This document shows, piece by piece, positions 44,176 to 56,239 of a DNA stretch of 64,000 bases (positions within the stretch are counted from its first letter, which is position 1; each line of letters opens with the position of its first letter). Source of the DNA: Chrysoperla carnea (lineage: Eukaryota; Arthropoda; Insecta; Neuroptera; Chrysopidae). The position numbers were made by a program, and so were the translations under genes. The stretch lies in contig NC_058338.1 of the NCBI RefSeq assembly GCF_905475395.1, positions 91,125,435 through 91,189,434 on the forward strand, given 5' to 3'. The notes beneath the pieces were generated by a model. The model had not been told where the DNA came from. It was given only the letters and a program-made list of their open reading frames with translations, and searched no databases.

Positions 44176-45068
44176 AGTCATATTCAGAGTGTCAGTGAAA
44201 TTAATTCAGCATACTGACTGAAGAAAATGCAATGTTTTCACTTGTTTTAGGTAAGTATTATTTTTATTTAAAAATATAGGCAATATAATTACATAAATGA
44301 TGAAATCGTTGTATGTATCAAACAAATATAATGAAAAGAAATAGAACTTATTCTGTTCACAACGAGAAGTCCAGTTGTATATGTTCATGAATGAACTATT
44401 CGTAAATTTTTATAATAATAAAATAAATATTATATCACTTTTTTTATTTACATTACAAAATTTTTATAATAAATCCTTTGAACTTTTCAAAATATTTAAT
44501 AAACTTCAATCGATTCAATATGCATATTATTATTATTATTATGTTTTTTGTGCTTATTATTATCATAAAATAATTATAAATGTTCAAATAAACATCTCAT
44601 AAATTTAATTGATAATATCATATTATAGTTTATTGATAATTCAAATATTATAATTATCATTTTTGACCTCAAATATACAAAAAAAAAAAAAAAAAAAATT
44701 CTTTTTAAAATATGTTTTATTTGTTTGATAAATATGTACACTGACAAGTTTTTCTGAAAATATATTTTATAATCCTCTAGATTAAATATTTAATTTTCAA
44801 ATTCTTCACAGGAATCATTTTAATCACAAGTCATTTGAATTTAATATTTTTTGTTTCGGATAGATGTCAATCACGTGAATCCATATCGGAAATATCCTCT
44901 TATCTTTGTGAAAAATGCGCTGTTTAAAGGTAAAATATATTATTAGACTTTCTTTAGTTGGATAGTTTTTTAGCAACTGTCCGAAACAAAATTAAATCCA
45001 TGAAAAAGTCTATTCAAGACGTAGCGTCCTTTAGAATATAGAAATCCGTTTACTTACATAACCCTAGC

Positions 45069-45660
45069 TTAAGGATGTACGAGCACCAAGGCAATTTTTA
45101 ACAAAAAACTTGATTTATTTGCATGAAGTTGGACTAAGTCTAAATCAATTCTAAAATTTTTAGGAGGGGGCGGATTGCCCGATTATTTAAATAAATAAAT
45201 GATTTCAAAAGTAGGCATATTTAACATTGGTTTTATGGAAAAACGGTAGATGAATGATATGTTTTCATAGATTTCTCCAAAACTAGTCGATGGAAATTTA
45301 AAAAAAACTATTTAAATTAAAGTTAACATCTTAATAAATTTTTGTACCCGCTTAATTAAGGATTAAGCGGGTACAAAAACCGCTTTTGTATAAAACCGAA
45401 TTTGTATTCCACTACCCGCGCACGGTAGTGGAATACAAATTAAAAAAAATATTTTTTTTTTCTATTTTGATGGCGAATTATGTTATAACTTCACAATATA
45501 AAACGAAAAGTAAGAATAAAATTCTTCGATATCTGGAGTAATTTTCAAAATATTGAATATTTTGTTAATTTATTTAGCTTTCGATATTTCGGAAACCAAG
45601 GCAGATATCGAAAAATTTTATTCTTATTTTTCGTCTATATTCATCATGGGTCAATGGGTT
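45069..45660 (+). mobile_element. TTAAGG-TIR element, copy with lost right end
   Basis: TTAAGGATGTACGAGCACCA opens it; it follows the element at 62558 through ATTATTTAAATAAATAAATG, ACTAGTCGATGGAAATTTAA and GATATCGAAAAATTTTATTC, then loses similarity near 45660. It has two perfect hairpins that the sister copy lacks (45342-45378 and 45401-45444). The stretch 45660-46400 otherwise holds a short unit related, inverted, to 17020-17120 and the TPS 3' UTR. Confidence 0.75.
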
Positions 45661-46180
45661 CTAAAAACAATTGAAATTGTTTCCAATCACTTTCCATTTA
45701 TTGAAAACAAAAGACAAAAAATTGAAAGCAAAAAAAGCCTGATACGCAGTATAAAGTATGCAACGACCAAGTACTAGACCTCGCACAGATAGGCGTCATT
45801 TTTCCTGCTACCCTCTTCACTCAAGTTTCACGTCCTTGTATATATTTTTTCTTGGTTGGGGGTTCTTACGTAATTAAAGAATGACCCCCAAAAAGTAGAG
45901 GAAGATTTTAGTTACTAATAGTTCGGGAAGCTTAGACCTTTCTTACTCTCATACATTTTTTCTTAACTCCAAATTATGCCATGTTTGATGTCACAATCGA
46001 TCATATCACTTCTCTGAAGGTGAATTGAAATTCATTGAAAAAAATCTGTTCCACTGAAAACCGCAATAACCACTGTTAACCAGTTATGTCTGTTTTTCTG
46101 TCTTATCAACAAAAAAGAAAGAGAAAAAGAAAAAAACAATACAAATTTCTAAACATAAATAAAAATAAAAAATAAAAGAT

Positions 46181-46186
46181 TTTATT
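46181..46186 (-). terminator. Poly(A) signal candidate of TPS
   Basis: Read on the minus strand, AATAAA lies about 220 bases after the TPS stop codon (46409-46411). Confidence 0.45.
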
Positions 46187-46408
46187 CATCGCATTTGAAT
46201 ATATATAAACACATATTTGATTGGCTGCTGAAAAAATAATTAACGATCTCAATAATATTTTATACACAATATTTTTACAATTTCCAAAAATACTTTACAA
46301 TAAATTTTTATGGATATCAAACATTCTCCTATCCATCCACCATCACGTTTTTCATTTTGTTTTTTGACGTACGATTACTTAAAAATTAAAAAAAATTTCT
46401 AGAGAGAC

Positions 46409-48814
46409 TCAATCAACGTTTTTTTTGCGTTGTTCGTTGAATGTCATTTGCATTTGTACGGCCGCACCAGTACTTGCATTACTAGCTTTTCGTGGAAAAT
46501 TATCTGGACGGATTTCACGTCTTTGAATATGTCGTTCAACCCATTGTAACATCGTCAAAACTGCATCTGTTGAGGGTAATCGTCGTTCGGCTGCTGTGCG
46601 TATAATATGTGAAGTTGTAACTCTAAATGTTGCTGCCATACCTTTTAAGGCTTGCATAGCGTCTTCATCGGTTACATCATCACCAGCGTAAATAATTCGT
46701 ATACGTTCACTCCAATCAACTCCAAAAGCTGTGCGTAATATATAAATTGAAGCACGACCTTTATTCCACTGTACTGGCGGTTTTGCTTCGATCGCACAAT
46801 GGGCACGACCTGCTTTAAATCCAGCCTCTTCAATTAACGTTTTAGCTTGTCCCACTAATTGCTGTCGTATTGATACCGGAGTTTCTCGATAATGGAACGT
46901 TAATAAAGCTCCTTTATTCTCAACCCAAGCACCATCCCTGCATACTTGCTCCTGTAGCGCTTTTAATAAATCGGATACTTTTTGTTCGAATTCCATGGGC
47001 ATTGGATGGACAAATTTTGTACCATCTGGATGTAATATTTCTAAACCATGATTTCCAGCATATGTTATACCTTCAATTCCAACCATACTCTTAACATTTT
47101 CGACGTTTCGTCCCGAAATAATTGAAATATACACATCCGACATATTCGATAATCTCATTAACACATTTTTCGTTTCTGGCGGAAGAATAGCCAAATCTGG
47201 ATGATTTGCAATTGGAGCTAAAGTACCATCGTAATCTAATAATAAAGCTAATTTATGTGTTTCACCGATATAAGTTGAAAGATATTCGTCAAAATCATCC
47301 ATTGTAACAGCGGGCATTGTTGTTGCTCCGACATCATCGTCATTTTTGGTCATTAACGAACCCATTGCTTTTAAGAAAGCTCGCATCCAATGATTTACAT
47401 CGTGTACTTTTTCTCTGCGTCGAAGATGATTCATACGTAATGTACGTTCATCTTCTGGCATTGTAAGTGCTCGATGGATAACTTCTGCCGCTTCTTCCAT
47501 TTCATATGGATTACATAACAATGCTTCGTGCATCATTTCACCAGCCCCAGCAAATGGTGATACAATTAGCACCCCCGGGGGTGTATTTATTTGACATGCC
47601 ACAAATTCTTTGGCCACTAAATTCATTCCATCTCGTAGTGGGGTTACTAAACATACTGCTGCGTCTCGATAAAATGCAGCCAATTCATTTTGATTAATAC
47701 ATCCATAAATATATCGGATTGGTGACCAGTTGGGTGTCGTAAACCGTCCATTAATTCGTCCAACTAATTGATCCATTTCCTCTTTTAATTCTTGATACTC
47801 TCTAACATCAGTTCTTGACGGTACCGATATTTGTAACAACGTCACGTTTTCAATATGTTCGGGATGTTTTTCTAGCAATATTTCAAAAGCTTTCAATCGA
47901 TTAACTAAACCTTTCGTGTAATCTAATCGATCAACACCCAAAACTATTTTCTGATCGGATAACATAACTTTTGGTGCTGTTTCAGCTAAATGTACGAATC
48001 GATCAAATGGTATACCAATTGGTAATGGTCGTACGATAATTGTTCGGCCATCGTTTTCCACAAGTAAATTTTTTCGATCAACACGACATCCTAAATTCCT
48101 TTGACAACAATCAATAAAATTCAAACAATAATCCAAAATATGGAATCCGACTAAATCACAACCCAAAATACCTTGTAATATTTCATCAGACCATGGAAAC
48201 AATCGGAAAATATCCCATGGTGGGAATGGTATATGTAAGAAGAATCCCAACTTACATTGAAGATTTTTATCCTCGGCAGAATCTTGTCTCACCCAATTCG
48301 CACATAACATTAAATGATAATCGTGAATCCATACAATTGGTACATTATCATTTGTGGATTTTGCCTTCGCTTTTTTCAACGCATATAAAGTTTTTACCGC
48401 AAATTCTTTGTTAACGGTTACATAAGATTTCCAATGTTCTTTTGAAAAATTCGCTCGATCAGGCATCGAATGAAATAGTGGCCAAAACATCGCATTACAA
48501 CATCCATTATAGTAACTATCAAATAACTGTGGATTCGTATGTACAGCGACAACCTGATCGGAACGTAAACCGGCGGTTGGTGTTTTATCATTTGGATCCG
48601 ATTCTGGTATTTCTTCGTCAGGATTTGTTAAATGTATACCAGGCCATCCAACCCATAAACCACCTCCATTAATCACCACAGGTCCAACGGCTGTTACTAA
48701 CCCACCGGCACTTGCTTTTCGAACCAATTTACCATCGGCGTCACGACTTAATACAAACGGTAAACGATTTGAGACAACAATCATTGCACCGGTTGAAACC
48801 GGTTCGTCCGTCAT
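46409..48814 (-). CDS. Tps1: Trehalose-6-phosphate synthase/phosphatase, intron-free
   Basis: An 801-residue cytosolic bifunctional enzyme. Residues 10-485 are the GT20 synthase, which joins UDP-glucose and glucose-6-phosphate: SNRLPF (15-20), GGLVTAV, WVGWPG, WIHDYHLM (162-169), HIPFPPWDIFRLFPW, VDRLDYTKG (294-302), GMNLVAKEF (396-404). Residues 520-760 are the HAD-type trehalose-phosphatase: LDYDGTLAP (526-534), SGRN, GNHGLEI, NKGRAS (684-689), GDDVTDED (711-718). All expected catalytic motifs are present, and the length matches insect TPS. ATG at 48814 is kept because MTDEPVSTGAMIVVSNRLPF resembles known insect starts. The whole frame is one exon, whereas the other conserved genes here have six or more introns. 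No poly(A) remnant or flanking duplication was seen. It makes trehalose, the main insect blood sugar, in fat body. Confidence 0.97.
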   Translation of the reverse strand: MTDEPVSTGAMIVVSNRLPFVLSRDADGKLVRKASAGGLVTAVGPVVINGGGLWVGWPGIHLTNPDEEIPESDPNDKTPTAGLRSDQVVAVHTNPQLFDSYYNGCCNAMFWPLFHSMPDRANFSKEHWKSYVTVNKEFAVKTLYALKKAKAKSTNDNVPIVWIHDYHLMLCANWVRQDSAEDKNLQCKLGFFLHIPFPPWDIFRLFPWSDEILQGILGCDLVGFHILDYCLNFIDCCQRNLGCRVDRKNLLVENDGRTIIVRPLPIGIPFDRFVHLAETAPKVMLSDQKIVLGVDRLDYTKGLVNRLKAFEILLEKHPEHIENVTLLQISVPSRTDVREYQELKEEMDQLVGRINGRFTTPNWSPIRYIYGCINQNELAAFYRDAAVCLVTPLRDGMNLVAKEFVACQINTPPGVLIVSPFAGAGEMMHEALLCNPYEMEEAAEVIHRALTMPEDERTLRMNHLRRREKVHDVNHWMRAFLKAMGSLMTKNDDDVGATTMPAVTMDDFDEYLSTYIGETHKLALLLDYDGTLAPIANHPDLAILPPETKNVLMRLSNMSDVYISIISGRNVENVKSMVGIEGITYAGNHGLEILHPDGTKFVHPMPMEFEQKVSDLLKALQEQVCRDGAWVENKGALLTFHYRETPVSIRQQLVGQAKTLIEEAGFKAGRAHCAIEAKPPVQWNKGRASIYILRTAFGVDWSERIRIIYAGDDVTDEDAMQALKGMAATFRVTTSHIIRTAAERRLPSTDAVLTMLQWVERHIQRREIRPDNFPRKASNASTGAAVQMQMTFNEQRKKNVD

Positions 48815-51179
48815 TTTAAACTTTTCTTTAAGTTTTTCCTTAACAACAAAAACAGTACACTAACAATCGATTCAATTGTTGTCGATTTTATAAGTTGCAA
48901 ACGCACTACACTCACTTGTAGATAGAAAAACAATTTAATAAAAATTTTTTGCTTTTAATAAATGGTTTGAATTATGACCCGTCTATAGTCTTATCATTTA
49001 AGTAAAAAAAAGGTCATGCGACCCACAATATATTTATCTTTGACCATAGACCTGAGTTGATATTTACACAATAATCCATGTTTCACTTTGAATACTATAA
49101 AATGAATAAACGCGTCTTCGATGCCAAAAATTAAATAATGCTTGTGTTATTATTCTAGTACATTCTCGATACCGGTATCCAAAATAGATATACTTGCAAG
49201 ACTTGCCTCTGTTTTTTTTTTTTTTTTTTTTACAACGAACAGCGTGCATATGACATTTAAAAACACTGCGCTTGCGAGATATTGAATTAAAACAGGAGCG
49301 CATGCAATATATAATTTATTTTTACGATATTTTTATATTTATTCAGGTATCATTCATCAATCTCGTGGTGCAGTAATGTTTACATTATTATTTTTGTGTT
49401 CTTAAATTACGTAAATGCAAAAATAATCACTTATTTTTCCAAAATCACGTTACATGTAAATGATATAATTATTTTGATTTATTAATTGCGATGATTATTT
49501 ATATTAATTAGACTAGAACATTTGGTGTGAATATGGAAAAACGGAATGGATAAATTTAACGAATATGAAAACCATTTTTTGTCCTTTTTTGTTTTGATAT
49601 AAATAGTTACACTTGACATTTTCTATAATTGTCAAAAAAAAGTTATCAATAATTATTTAGACTAGGAGTTCGTAGTAATATTTGTTTTTATGTAAGGAAT
49701 AAAGCTTAAGTAAACCGGAAGATTTCTACTCAGTCGCGAAAAAATAGCAAGCAAAGAAGGCGACAACGCGATCGCTCTAGTCGGATTGTTAGTAGGTACG
49801 GCCATGAAGTGTAATAAAAAGATGCGGAAACGCAAAGTTTGGTATTACTTCTCAAATAAGTCAATATAAATTCTTCTATGACTTGATTTCTTTTTCGCTT
49901 TGACATGATGATTACAAAAACCGCTTATCTACACGCACTAAATACCAAATAAAATACAAAAAAAATCTGCTCTCACACACACGGCCAGGTATCTTCGTTT
50001 GTGCCGGTAGTAAGAATCGAATGTAGATTCTTCTCTGGCGCTGATCCCTATATAACTGGATAGAGGATCGCATGTATTGAAATTGGTCTGAATTTCTGTA
50101 TTTGAGAAATATACTAGTGCCACCAAATGAGTGGTTAGAACTAAAAATTATAAATTATCTCTATATGACGATTAAAATGCGTTGAATGGCACATGCGTTG
50201 AATGGTTTTATTTAGTTCCCAACCACTTATTCTGAGACGCTGGGGATGCTTCAATACAAGATAGTTAATTTTATTTTACACTATATAAACCTTCTATCCA
50301 GTTATATAGAGAACAGTGTTCTTCGGTCACCTGCACAGGTCGCTACGCCTGCGTAAACCTTGTCTGGTATACCCAAAGAATATAAGATAGAAGAGAAGGC
50401 TACCATTACTTTCAATGTTAAAAAATAATAGTATATATAGTACTTTAGTACTTGCACACAAATACCAGATGGCATTCGTGCCTATATACGTGACCTTTTC
50501 CTCTATCTTATACTCTTTAGGTATACCGTAACGTATATGCTCGGCTTTATATGGGTCTAAATAATAGGAATGCGTTAATTAAAATGAAGAGGTAAGCTTT
50601 CTACAAAAAATTAGAACTTAAGCACTTTCCGAGACATACGACAAGCACTGAGAAGTGGAGGCTAGTCATAAAATTTGTTTATGACTTTTATTAATTTCAT
50701 AATTTTTGTTTTCCGTTTTTTTCCATTATTCAAAATTTTCCTAACCTTTTAGATAGAAAAACTAACAATATAGTTAACGTTAAGGAAGTATCTCCGCCAA
50801 TATTAAGAGGAAGTTTCACTTTATACGGACCTTCGATCGTTTGCGAATTCATTACACGGAACAGATGATCAAGATGACACAGATTCTCACAGACTTACAT
50901 AAAATAATAGGCATATAGGCAAAGTATATAACATATAAGCAAAAACAGTGACGATGTTATGTAATTGCCGACTGACAGCTATTCCAAAATTACATTTAAA
51001 TAAAAAATTTTCGATCTTCCTAAAGGAAGATCATGGGAAAAAGTTATTTGTATTCTATTTTATTGAAAATCAATTAAGGAAGGTTATTTTAACGCAAAAA
51101 TTAAGAAAAATGGATTTCATTGAATTTTAAACAAATGCTTTGTGCCCATTTGTCTATTATTTTACACTCAGGGAACTCA
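48815..51179. other. Intergenic DNA upstream of TPS
   Basis: The TPS promoter and 5' UTR must start here, but no TATA box or initiator could be called. 49210-49230 is a T run. 50362-50531 is a palindrome (GTATACCCAAAGAATATAAG on the left against CTTATACTCTTTAGGTATAC on the right), and CTATATAACTGGATAGA near 50048 is inverted near 50292 (TCTATCCAGTTATATAG). No exon is supported. Confidence 0.6.
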
Positions 51180-51649
51180 TTAAGGTAGTCCGACTATTTG
51201 AGCAAGTACGGTGAATGTTCATTTTTTTTGCGGAAAATGATAGTTCAAAGTCCCTTGATCACTATAAACACAGTTTTGGGGCTTCTTGCGGGACAAAATT
51301 TTGAATTATTTCATTTTAAAATTGTGATTTTTAACACAATGCCTTATGGAAGAACTCACAATAATGTTAATTGTACAAAAATTAATGGATGAATGAGCTT
51401 CAAATAAGTTTTCACCATGAAGAAAATTTATCAAAGATTCTGTTTATGCAAAAAAAAAACTTTACCTTACGGCGTTTTCCAAAAAGAAAACATAAAAACA
51501 CTTTGGTTTTTGACGCTTTTACGATATTTTTAGAGCATTTTAATACATTTACGTCATAACAATTTCCTAGCTTACGATATTTTTATTATTACATTTATGT
51601 CATACAAATTGCCTATTTGACTAGTCACGTGACGGCTGGACTAATTTAA
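51180..51649. mobile_element. TTAA-flanked MITE, copy 2
   Basis: Begins TTAAGGTAGTCCGACTATTT and ends GACGGCTGGACTAATTTAA. Longer than copy 1 (470 versus 320 bp), with the extra ACGGCGTTTTCCAAAAAGAA segment and a duplicated TTTACGTCATA part. Confidence 0.8.
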
Positions 51650-52049
51650 TCGTCTACATCTTTTTGGAAATCTAAATAATCAAGTTAGGGCATATATTTG
51701 ATGCAACGGACTCTCGGAATATAATTTATAATAAACGAATACAAAAATTATAATTTTATTTAAAAAAAAATTATCAAGAAATTCATTTTTTTGTGTACTT
51801 TGATTTTTCTACGCAGGACAAAAACAATAATAAATTATGTTTAGTGTGAAAAATAATTTTTTTTTTATTATTATATTAAATTATTCCAATTTATTTGTAT
51901 TTTGATAACAATTCATCTAATTTATTGTAAAAAAATATGTCAACAAAATTGATAACAAAATGGATCAGACGAAAGAAGGGCGTACAAAAAATTTATCTTA
52001 AATTGAGAAAAAGGAATGTCGCGTGATTATCCTATATATTATTACTCTA

Positions 52050-52450
52050 GCAAGTTTTTTTCTGTCTTAATGTTATCTTCCTTATTCCTTTATCAAATTC
52101 CATAATTCACACCTCATTTTCAAGCTTATTATGTCCAGGTTTGATGGAAAATTACCACTTAGGAAAAAACACGCTAGACAAATTATTTTAACGAAAAAAT
52201 ATCATAAATTTACTAGGCAAACATGTTAGTTTTTACAGATGCTCTCCTAATACTCTAGACATATTACTTAATTACTAGTTTTTTATTAATTACTAGTTTT
52301 AATACATGTTCTCCTAATATTAATTTAAAAACTCTTGATTTGTTTCAGCACTTTTCTTCGAAATTTGTTGTTTGTTGTTTTTACCCACGGATATAGGGTA
52401 GGCACGGGCTACGATAACTACGAGAGCGGAATTCTCCACGGGTCGAGCTA
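52050..52450 (-). repeat. Dispersed repeat with AACATGTTTGCCT, copy 3 (inverted)
   Basis: TCCTTATTCCTTTATCAAAT, TTTTCAAGCTTATTATGTCC, TAGGCAAACATGTTAG, GAGAGCGGAATTCTCC: the reverse complement of 9420-9810 in the same order. Confidence 0.72.
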
Positions 52451-52559
52451 GTTTTTTTAATTAAACTACTTGGTTTACCGGACATGTGTTGCAATACCAC
52501 ACAAAGTAAAAGTGTTTGGTTGTATTTATTTCATATACAGAATGAGCCATTTTATTCTA

Positions 52560-52830
52560 TACACCTAAATATCTCGTTTTAGTTAGCCAATAAAAAAATA
52601 ACTCAAACAAAAGTTACAGAGTTTGATGGAGGACATCATATTCTGACATCATATTAGATCTAATTCTTCGAGTTTCTTTAATAGCCAATATAGATTCTAA
52701 ACAGTAAGAGATAGAATAAAATTTTAAATTGGAAAGTTGTTCCTCATAAAAAAACTAACATTTTTCATCAAACCAACTTTTTTCGAAAAACGTCAGCTTT
52801 CGTAGGCAATGCGACTTAAAAATATGTCAT
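52560..52830 (+). repeat. Dispersed repeat, copy 2 of the 6360 family
   Basis: AGAGTTTGATGGAGGACATC, TAGATTCTAAACAGTAAGAG, TTCCTCATAAAAAAACTAAC and AAAACGTCAGCTTTCG follow 6360-6620 in order. Confidence 0.65.
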
Positions 52831-53029
52831 TATCACATTTAATCGAAAGAAACTACGCTAACTACGGAAAAAGGCTTTAGCTAAATAAGTTAGACTTTGT
52901 ATTTTACGGTTTGAAATGATTACATAAACAGTGTTACCATTTTTACGATTGTACAAAAATTTTACCTCCCCGACCATGATTTAAGAAAAAATTAAAACAT
53001 AAAATTCGATTTACTGTTATACCCTGTAT

Positions 53030-53645
53030 ATATGAAATATATTTCAAGGTATAATGATTTTTGTCCCAAGTTTGTAACGCTTAGAAATATTGATGGTACG
53101 AACAAAATTTTGGTATAGGTGTTCACAAGGTGTGTTCACGTCCGTCCATAATCACGTGAATTCAAAAACAAAAACAGAGATCAAGCTGAAATTTTCATAG
53201 CGTCTCAGGACGTAAAAAGTTAGTTTGAGCTCGTACATGAGCAACATAGGTCAATTGGATCTTTAGTCTGTAGGACCCATCTTTGGAACCATTAGTGATA
53301 GGACGAAAGTTTAGATGCAAAAAGTTTAAAAAAAAAAAAAAAAAATTTTTGTTTGTAAATTTTTTTCGTAAAGGTCATAGTTTACTCGTGACGGCGAAAA
53401 TTAGAAAAAAATTTTGGTGTCCATTTTCCTCAAAACTATAGGCGGTAGCTTTAATTAGTGGGCTTGTGAAATATTCTTGACAAATGAAAAAAACCAAAAC
53501 AAATGGCGATCGAAAGGCCTCTACAATTGTGTTAGTTTTTTAAACCCTTCTATTTAAAAATAATGCAAGTACTGACATTCAACGCTTTCTATACCTACAG
53601 CGTATTTCTTCAATTAACTCAATCAATTGTTTGTTTTTCCTTAAA
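53030..53645 (+). repeat. AACGCTTAAAAATATTG-family repeat, diverged copy
   Basis: TATACCCTGTATATATGAAA at the left, GTTTGTAACGCTTAGAAATA, AAAATTTTGGTATAGGTGTT, GAGCAACATAGGTCAATTGG, GGACCCATCTTTGG; right end CAATTAACTCAATCAATTGT. The 3' half is diverged. Confidence 0.75.
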
Positions 53646-54244
53646 TTCTATATTTAACTTCAAATTAGATTCAGGCGTATTTATTTGATCAATTAATTAA
53701 ATTGAAATTCAAAAGAGTTGTTCTTTTTTAAATTTTTGATCATTAAAATATTTCATATAAGTATGCAAATAAAAAAAATAAAAATAAATTTTGACAAAAA
53801 TAAAAAATAATTTCTACGTTAATGAATAAATTTTATTTATGTATGAAATAATATTTAATATTAATTTACATTGAATAAATATTTTTAGCGTCTATGTTCT
53901 AACTGAAAAATTAAAAGATAATAATAATTCTGTTTAAACAATATTTAACATTGTAAATAACTCACATTATTTATATTAAATTAATAAAAAAATATATATA
54001 ATTTTGAAAATATTATAATTATTTTTAGATATTTTATATTATAAAATAATTATTATTTTAGGTAATTATTAAATTAATCATTTTATTTGATTAATGAGTC
54101 TATTTTGGCTAGCTTTTGTGATTAATTGAGGGTAGGCTTATTGATATAAGCAAATAAGCCTCTTCAAAAATGTTTATTTGTATATAGCCACAAATACAAA
54201 ACAATATTTAAATATAAGTATTTAAGGAGTTAAAATTAAATATA

Positions 54245-54625
54245 ACAAGTGAAAACAAATAATTGACTGAGTTAATTGTTGAAATACCTTGTATAGACAG
54301 TGTTGATTACACTGTCATATTACATATACATACTTGTCACACATACATAACTGATATTTCCATAAACAGTGCTGTTTACGAAAAAATGTTTCAAACAAAA
54401 GTTGGTTATTTTTTTATTAGGCATATTTTTTACATTTAAACTTTTGTTCTACCTCTAACGGTTTACAAGACCCAATTAACCTATGTTGCTCATTTACGAA
54501 CTCGGCTTCACTTTTTACGTCCTGAGTACGCTGTAAAAATTTCAGCTTGATATCTTTTATCGTTTTATCGTGCTCACAGACGGATGGACGGGCGGACAAA
54601 CGAAAATGGACTAATTAGGTGATTT
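54245..54625 (-). repeat. AACGCTTAAAAATATTG-family repeat, inverted copy
   Basis: AAATAATTGACTGAGTTAAT, TGTATAGACAGTGTTGATTA, AACAGTGCTGTTTACGAAAA, AACGGTTTACAAGACCCAAT, ACCTATGTTGCTCATTTACG. It stops after GACTAATTAGGTGATTTTAT, so the outermost left-end part is missing. Confidence 0.75.
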
Positions 54626-54759
54626 TATGAGAACTTATACCAAAATTTTGTTCGTAGCATCAATATTTTTAAGCGTTACAAACTTGGGACTGAACAAAGG
54701 ATATTTCAATGAATACTATATATTTAATAATATTTATAATGCTATTATAAAAGTTGCAA

Positions 54760-55190
54760 AATGTACTTCAAGTAAAAAAAAAACTTTTCGATGGCTTTCG
54801 GAGGAAATGCGACTTAAAAATATGTCATTATTGCATTTAATCGAAAGTTATCAAGGGCAAAAAACGTCATTCGTCTGTGTTAATAACTTTTAAGCTCAGG
54901 TAAATTTTCAAGATTATATGAAGATCAAGGTCAGATGACCTTGAACCTAGAATTTCAGGTCAAAGTCATGGACACAGGTGAAAGTCCTCTATTGCCCTTG
55001 ACAGCTTTTGACTAAAGCATTTTTCTGTAGCTAGCGTCTTATCTTTCGATTAAATGCAATAATGGCATAATTTTAAGTAGCATTTAATCCGAAAGCTAAC
55101 GATTTTCGAATAAATGTTTTGAATTATGTTAGCTTTTTTTATGTGGATCAACTTTCTAACTTGTGTTATTCTATCATCTTAACTTTTAGG
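54760..55190. repeat. Inverted repeat related to the 6360 family
   Basis: ATGCGACTTAAAAATATGTC with ATTGCATTTAATCGAAAG (54808-54847) is mirrored by CTTTCGATTAAATGCAATAA (55041) and the TTTTAAGTAGCATTTAATCC stretch. The right part (GTTAGC...TTTATGTGGATCAACTTTC) is the inverted end of the 6360/52560 repeat. Confidence 0.6.
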
Positions 55191-55204
55191 ATCTGAATTG
55201 ACTA

Positions 55205-55386
55205 TTAAAGTAGTTCGGCTGTCACGTTACTAGTCAACTAGGCAATTTGGATGGCGTAAATGTAAGAAAATGCTCTAAAATATCGTAAACTAGGCAATTT
55301 GTATGACGTAAATGTAAAATATCGAAAAAGCGTTAAAAACTAAAGTTTTTTTATGTTTTCTTTTTGGAAAGTGCCGTAAGGTAATG

Positions 55387-55419
<33 letters not shown>

Positions 55420-55672
55420 AGAATCTGTGATAATTGCTCTTTATGATGAAAACTTGTATGAAGCTCATTCACCCATTAATTTTTGTACAGTTAACATTAT
55501 TGTGAGTTCTTCCATTAGGCATTGTGTTAAAAATCACAATTTTAAAATGAAACAATTCAAAATTTTGCCTCGCAAGAGGCCCCAAAACTGTGTTTACTGG
55601 GACTTTAAACTTTTGTTTACCGCAAAAAAATGAACTTTCACCGTACTTGCTCAAACAACCGAACCACTTTAA
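55205..55672. mobile_element. TTAA-flanked MITE, copy 3 (inverted)
   Basis: TTAAAGTAGTTCGGCTGTCA at the left, and AACAACCGAACCACTTTAA at the right. The interior is the reverse complement of copy 2, including a long T run at about 55386-55415. Confidence 0.82.
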
Positions 55673-56239
55673 AGCAACTAAAAAAACGAGGTCCAATCTG
55701 ATGTCAAATCATGATATTCCCCAAAAAACTGTACAACTTTTTTTTTTTAAGTTATTTTTCGATTGGTTAATTACAAAACTAGTAATTACCCATAATAGAT
55801 TAAAATGGTCCACTTTGTACAAAATTTGTTTAAAAATTGAATGTAGAGAATTCACTAGTTATAAATTTTCTCTGACAATGTAACTGATATCAGATTGGAA
55901 ATTTTCCTGAGGATGCACTATGATTAATGATTGTTTTCATTAAAAATTTCCACGACAATTAAATTTCTTTTTATACAGTCAAGGTGTTTAGTATAATTTA
56001 ATCTTATCTAAAATACTATAAGTTATCTATTCTAGTCTATAAATCGGATTGGACGGATATCTTCGAATTAGCGAAAACGTTTCATTAATAATATTAAACC
56101 AATAATTCAAATGTTTATTAATTTTTTTCGTCATTCAAAAGCTCAGACATAATGACTGGACTCTCGACTCTAAAGAAATATACGGAGATTCTAAATATTA
56201 CAAAATTTACAGAGTGTCAATTAAAAAATGTTTGTTTTA

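Noticed and set aside
46870-48672. Several plus-strand open frames of 60-76 codons inside the TPS gene
   Set aside because: They lie antisense to a complete, motif-rich enzyme frame and have no family resemblance.
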